From Bacillota bacterium (GTDB lineage Bacteria; Bacillota; Clostridia; Acetivibrionales; DSM-1351): 64,000 bases of DNA. The DNA lies in NCBI GenBank assembly GCA_023400235.1, contig JAEXFI010000014.1, forward strand, positions 124,001 through 188,000, given 5' to 3'. Below are positions 62,208-64,000 of this stretch, piece by piece. The first letter of the stretch is position 1; every line of letters begins with the position of its first letter. A program made the position numbers and the translations under genes. Below the pieces are notes generated by a model. The model did not search any database, was not told where the DNA came from, and was given only the letters and a program-made list of their open reading frames with translations.

Positions 62208-62240
62208 AGAGTCGGCTTTTCTGCCGGCTCTATTTTTATA
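62208..62240 (+). terminator. Terminator of DUF815 gene
   Basis: AGAGTCGGC / GCCGGCTCT with a 6-11-base loop followed by ATTTTTAT. Confidence 0.85.
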
Positions 62241-62375
62241 TTCTCTTTTGAAAAGTGTTATGGAAAAAAGCCATATATCGCCGTTACCCTCTGTTCATTC
62301 CGGGAATTTTCCTGTAAAATTAAATATGCTTTTACGACAAAATTTACTTAATTATTTAGTGTATTGGGGGACTTC

Positions 62376-63602
62376 ATGTCGAAACATATAAAGCTTTTTC
62401 TTCTGGCAATAATTTTTATGCTTACCTCTTTCACAACATATACCTCTGTGACTGCAAAGCCTGCCTATTCCAAAACCCTTGAGCAGATCTATAAAAGCAA
62501 GGACGTATACAAGGACACTGAAACCAGGCTGAATGAATTAAACCGGAATTACAGCAACATCACATATCTGTTCAAAATAGGGCAATCCGTGGCGAAGCGC
62601 AATCTGACGGTGCTAAAAGTTGGAAACGGTCCAAAGAAGCTTTTTATCAATGCCTCCCACCACCCCAGAGAATATATGGGCACTATTCTCACCCTGAATC
62701 AAATTCAATACATACTTGAGGCATATTCGGAGAATAAAACCCTCGATAACTATAACATTAAAAAGCTCCTGGACAAGGAAGTGTCTTTCTATTTCCAGCC
62801 TCTTGTGAATCCAGACGGGGTCCAGATCTGCGTAAACGGCACCCCTTCATATTATTTCAATGCCAATAAGGTTGACCTGAATCATAATTATGATGCCCTA
62901 TGGTACAAGGAGATTACCAGCTCCTACTCTACGGGTGAAAAACCCTTTTCGGAGCCTGAAACCCAGGCAATCAAAAACCTGTGTGAGAGTGTTGAATTTG
63001 ACCTGACTATGGCGTATCACGCAGCAGGTGATATTATTTACTGGTATTTCGGTCAGCAGGGAGCTGACAGACAGAGAGACCTTGCATATGCAAATATGCT
63101 TAAGAACCTTACCGGGTATACACTTGTAAGTCCTGCGAACTATAAATCCTCTACCTCAGGCTTTAAGGACTGGTGTATTATGAAACTGAAGATCCCATCC
63201 TTTACACTGGAGATTGGAGGCAAACGGGGATTGTCCAAGCCGGTGGAGTGGTCCTGGTACAATTCTGTATGGGAAAAAAACAGGCTTGTACCTGTGAGAA
63301 CTGCAACGCAACTGTTGAAACAGACAAAGTTTAACGGAGATAAGAAGACTGCTCTGATTTTAAATAAGTCCCTTGTGGTTTTAAGTCAAAATATAATTTC
63401 TATTGACGGCATCAGCTGCATTTCCATGAAAGATGCTCAAGCCCTTGGTTATGCCAGGTTGGATACAGAAGCTAAAGAGAGGCTCAACACCTCCCGTATT
63501 TCTTTCAAAGGGTCAGATTATTTAAAGCTGGAGGCCCTTGCAGTACAGCTGGGCCTTGCATGCCGCTATGATAAAGCTGTAAACACCTATTATATTAATT
63601 AA
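62376..63602 (+). CDS. Exported M14-family zinc carboxypeptidase
   Basis: About 408 residues from ATG 62376 with GGGGG upstream. Signal peptide: MSKHIKLFLLAIIFMLTSFT, cleaved after SVTA. Zinc ligands His96 and Glu99 in ASHHPREYMG, the third His in MAYHAAGD, and the catalytic Glu in FTLEIGGK. Also DLNHNYDALW, the substrate segment of this family. The last 80 residues (SQNIISIDGISCISMKDAQ and the closing YDKAVNTYYIN) resemble a copper-amine-oxidase-N-like wall or substrate-binding tail. It is probably a gamma-D-glutamyl-diamino-acid peptidase acting on the wall or its fragments. Confidence 0.88.
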   Translation: MSKHIKLFLLAIIFMLTSFTTYTSVTAKPAYSKTLEQIYKSKDVYKDTETRLNELNRNYSNITYLFKIGQSVAKRNLTVLKVGNGPKKLFINASHHPREYMGTILTLNQIQYILEAYSENKTLDNYNIKKLLDKEVSFYFQPLVNPDGVQICVNGTPSYYFNANKVDLNHNYDALWYKEITSSYSTGEKPFSEPETQAIKNLCESVEFDLTMAYHAAGDIIYWYFGQQGADRQRDLAYANMLKNLTGYTLVSPANYKSSTSGFKDWCIMKLKIPSFTLEIGGKRGLSKPVEWSWYNSVWEKNRLVPVRTATQLLKQTKFNGDKKTALILNKSLVVLSQNIISIDGISCISMKDAQALGYARLDTEAKERLNTSRISFKGSDYLKLEALAVQLGLACRYDKAVNTYYIN

Positions 63603-63708
63603 TTTATATTACAGTAATTGTGTATTTTAATAGTAATGTCTGGAAATAATACTTGTAACCGGAAATTATCCAATAACACACAATTGTATATATGAAAGGA
63701 GAATTTTA

Positions 63709-63813
63709 ATGGGTGACAAGGGCAGTGCAAAAAAAGCGCCAAAAATGACCAAGAAAGAGGCTCGAGCCGCCAAAAATGCGGCCCGCAACAGTAAAAACAC
63801 AGCTGAAGCCTAG
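63709..63813 (+). CDS. 34-residue basic peptide
   Basis: An ATG nine bases after AAAGGAG opens a 34-codon frame ended by TAG. The product (MGDKGSAKKAPKMTKKEA, then RAAKNAARNSKNTAEA) is rich in lysine, alanine and arginine, with no hydrophobic stretch. It is long enough for an amphipathic helix. It resembles the small basic proteins often seen in clostridia, with unknown function. The ribosome site, clean ends and following terminator support a real gene. Confidence 0.65.
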   Translation: MGDKGSAKKAPKMTKKEARAAKNAARNSKNTAEA

Positions 63814-63878
63814 GCAGGAACATTATCGCCGGCTTATTTTATTAGGATTTCTGCACAGTAACTATTTAGGCAAATACT

Positions 63879-63916
63879 AAAAAATATGAAATTGCACGGG
63901 CAATTTCATATTTTTT
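63879..63916 (+). terminator. Terminator after small peptide gene
   Basis: AAAAAATATGAAATTGC / GCAATTTCATATTTTTT hairpin with a 4-base loop. Confidence 0.88.
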
Positions 63917-64000
63917 CTTTGGATATAACCTGCATACAGCAGCTCTAAACGTGATTTTTAGTCTGCTATTTTATTTAATTATTCATTCCAGCAGCCTTGA

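Overview
The window looks like a chromosomal segment of a low-GC, endospore-lineage clostridium, most likely a plant-fibre degrader of the Ruminiclostridium / Clostridium cluster III type. The pointers are near-consensus sigma-A promoters, strong GGAGG ribosome sites, T-box and FMN leaders, large SLH-anchored S-layer proteins, the clostridial GlgC/GlgD pair, and genes for beta-glucosides and acetylated hemicellulose (GH3, GH94 phosphorylase, CE7 esterase). The genus is an inference; no ribosomal marker is present.

Bases 1-14.2 kb hold a minus-strand capsule or exopolysaccharide operon. It starts at a near-perfect promoter with a 19-bp palindromic operator in front of a winged-helix regulator. 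It continues through manC, gmd and fcl (GDP-mannose to GDP-L-fucose), a Wzx-type flippase, a decayed glycosyltransferase, a GT-D transferase, an asparagine-synthase-like amidotransferase, a CapA phosphatase-fold protein, UDP-glucose dehydrogenase, a GT-B transferase, a methyltransferase and another transferase, and runs off the left edge. The polymer probably contains fucose and glucuronic acid. From 14.2 to 18.7 kb are two TolC-like coiled-coil exported proteins (minus) and a divergent O-antigen-ligase/polymerase-type membrane protein.

From 18.7 to 27.7 kb lie three SLH/Ig-like surface-layer proteins in tandem; the last two are obvious paralogues, each with its own promoter, structured leader and terminator. 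Then come a GT39-type mannosyltransferase, the glgC-glgD operon, an unknown small protein, murI, a small membrane protein and a YhcH-family sugar protein.

From 35.1 to 36.0 kb is the most unusual stretch: tRNA-Pro(UGG) followed by a tandem array whose units each end in a copy of the tRNA 3' end. It carries a roughly 100-bp element that folds as a three-way junction plus a fourth hairpin, with compensatory changes between copies. A related copy sits beside the transketolase terminator at 54.7 kb.

From 36.4 to 47.7 kb are a TtcA-like thiolase, an exported phosphodiester glycosidase, galU, the FMN-riboswitch/ribU pair, a zinc-ribbon protein, a cluster of seven DnaA-box-like 9-mers, a GH3 lipoprotein, a CE7 esterase and a chemoreceptor. 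From 48.0 to 63.9 kb are a GH94 phosphorylase, a zinc/manganese-type ABC transporter pair without a binding protein, transketolase, a T-box-controlled TrpXYZ-type amino-acid transporter (specifier reads UUC, phenylalanine), a DUF2975/XRE/DUF4173/DUF815 neighbourhood, an exported M14 carboxypeptidase and a 34-residue basic peptide. There is no CRISPR array, intact insertion sequence or prophage.
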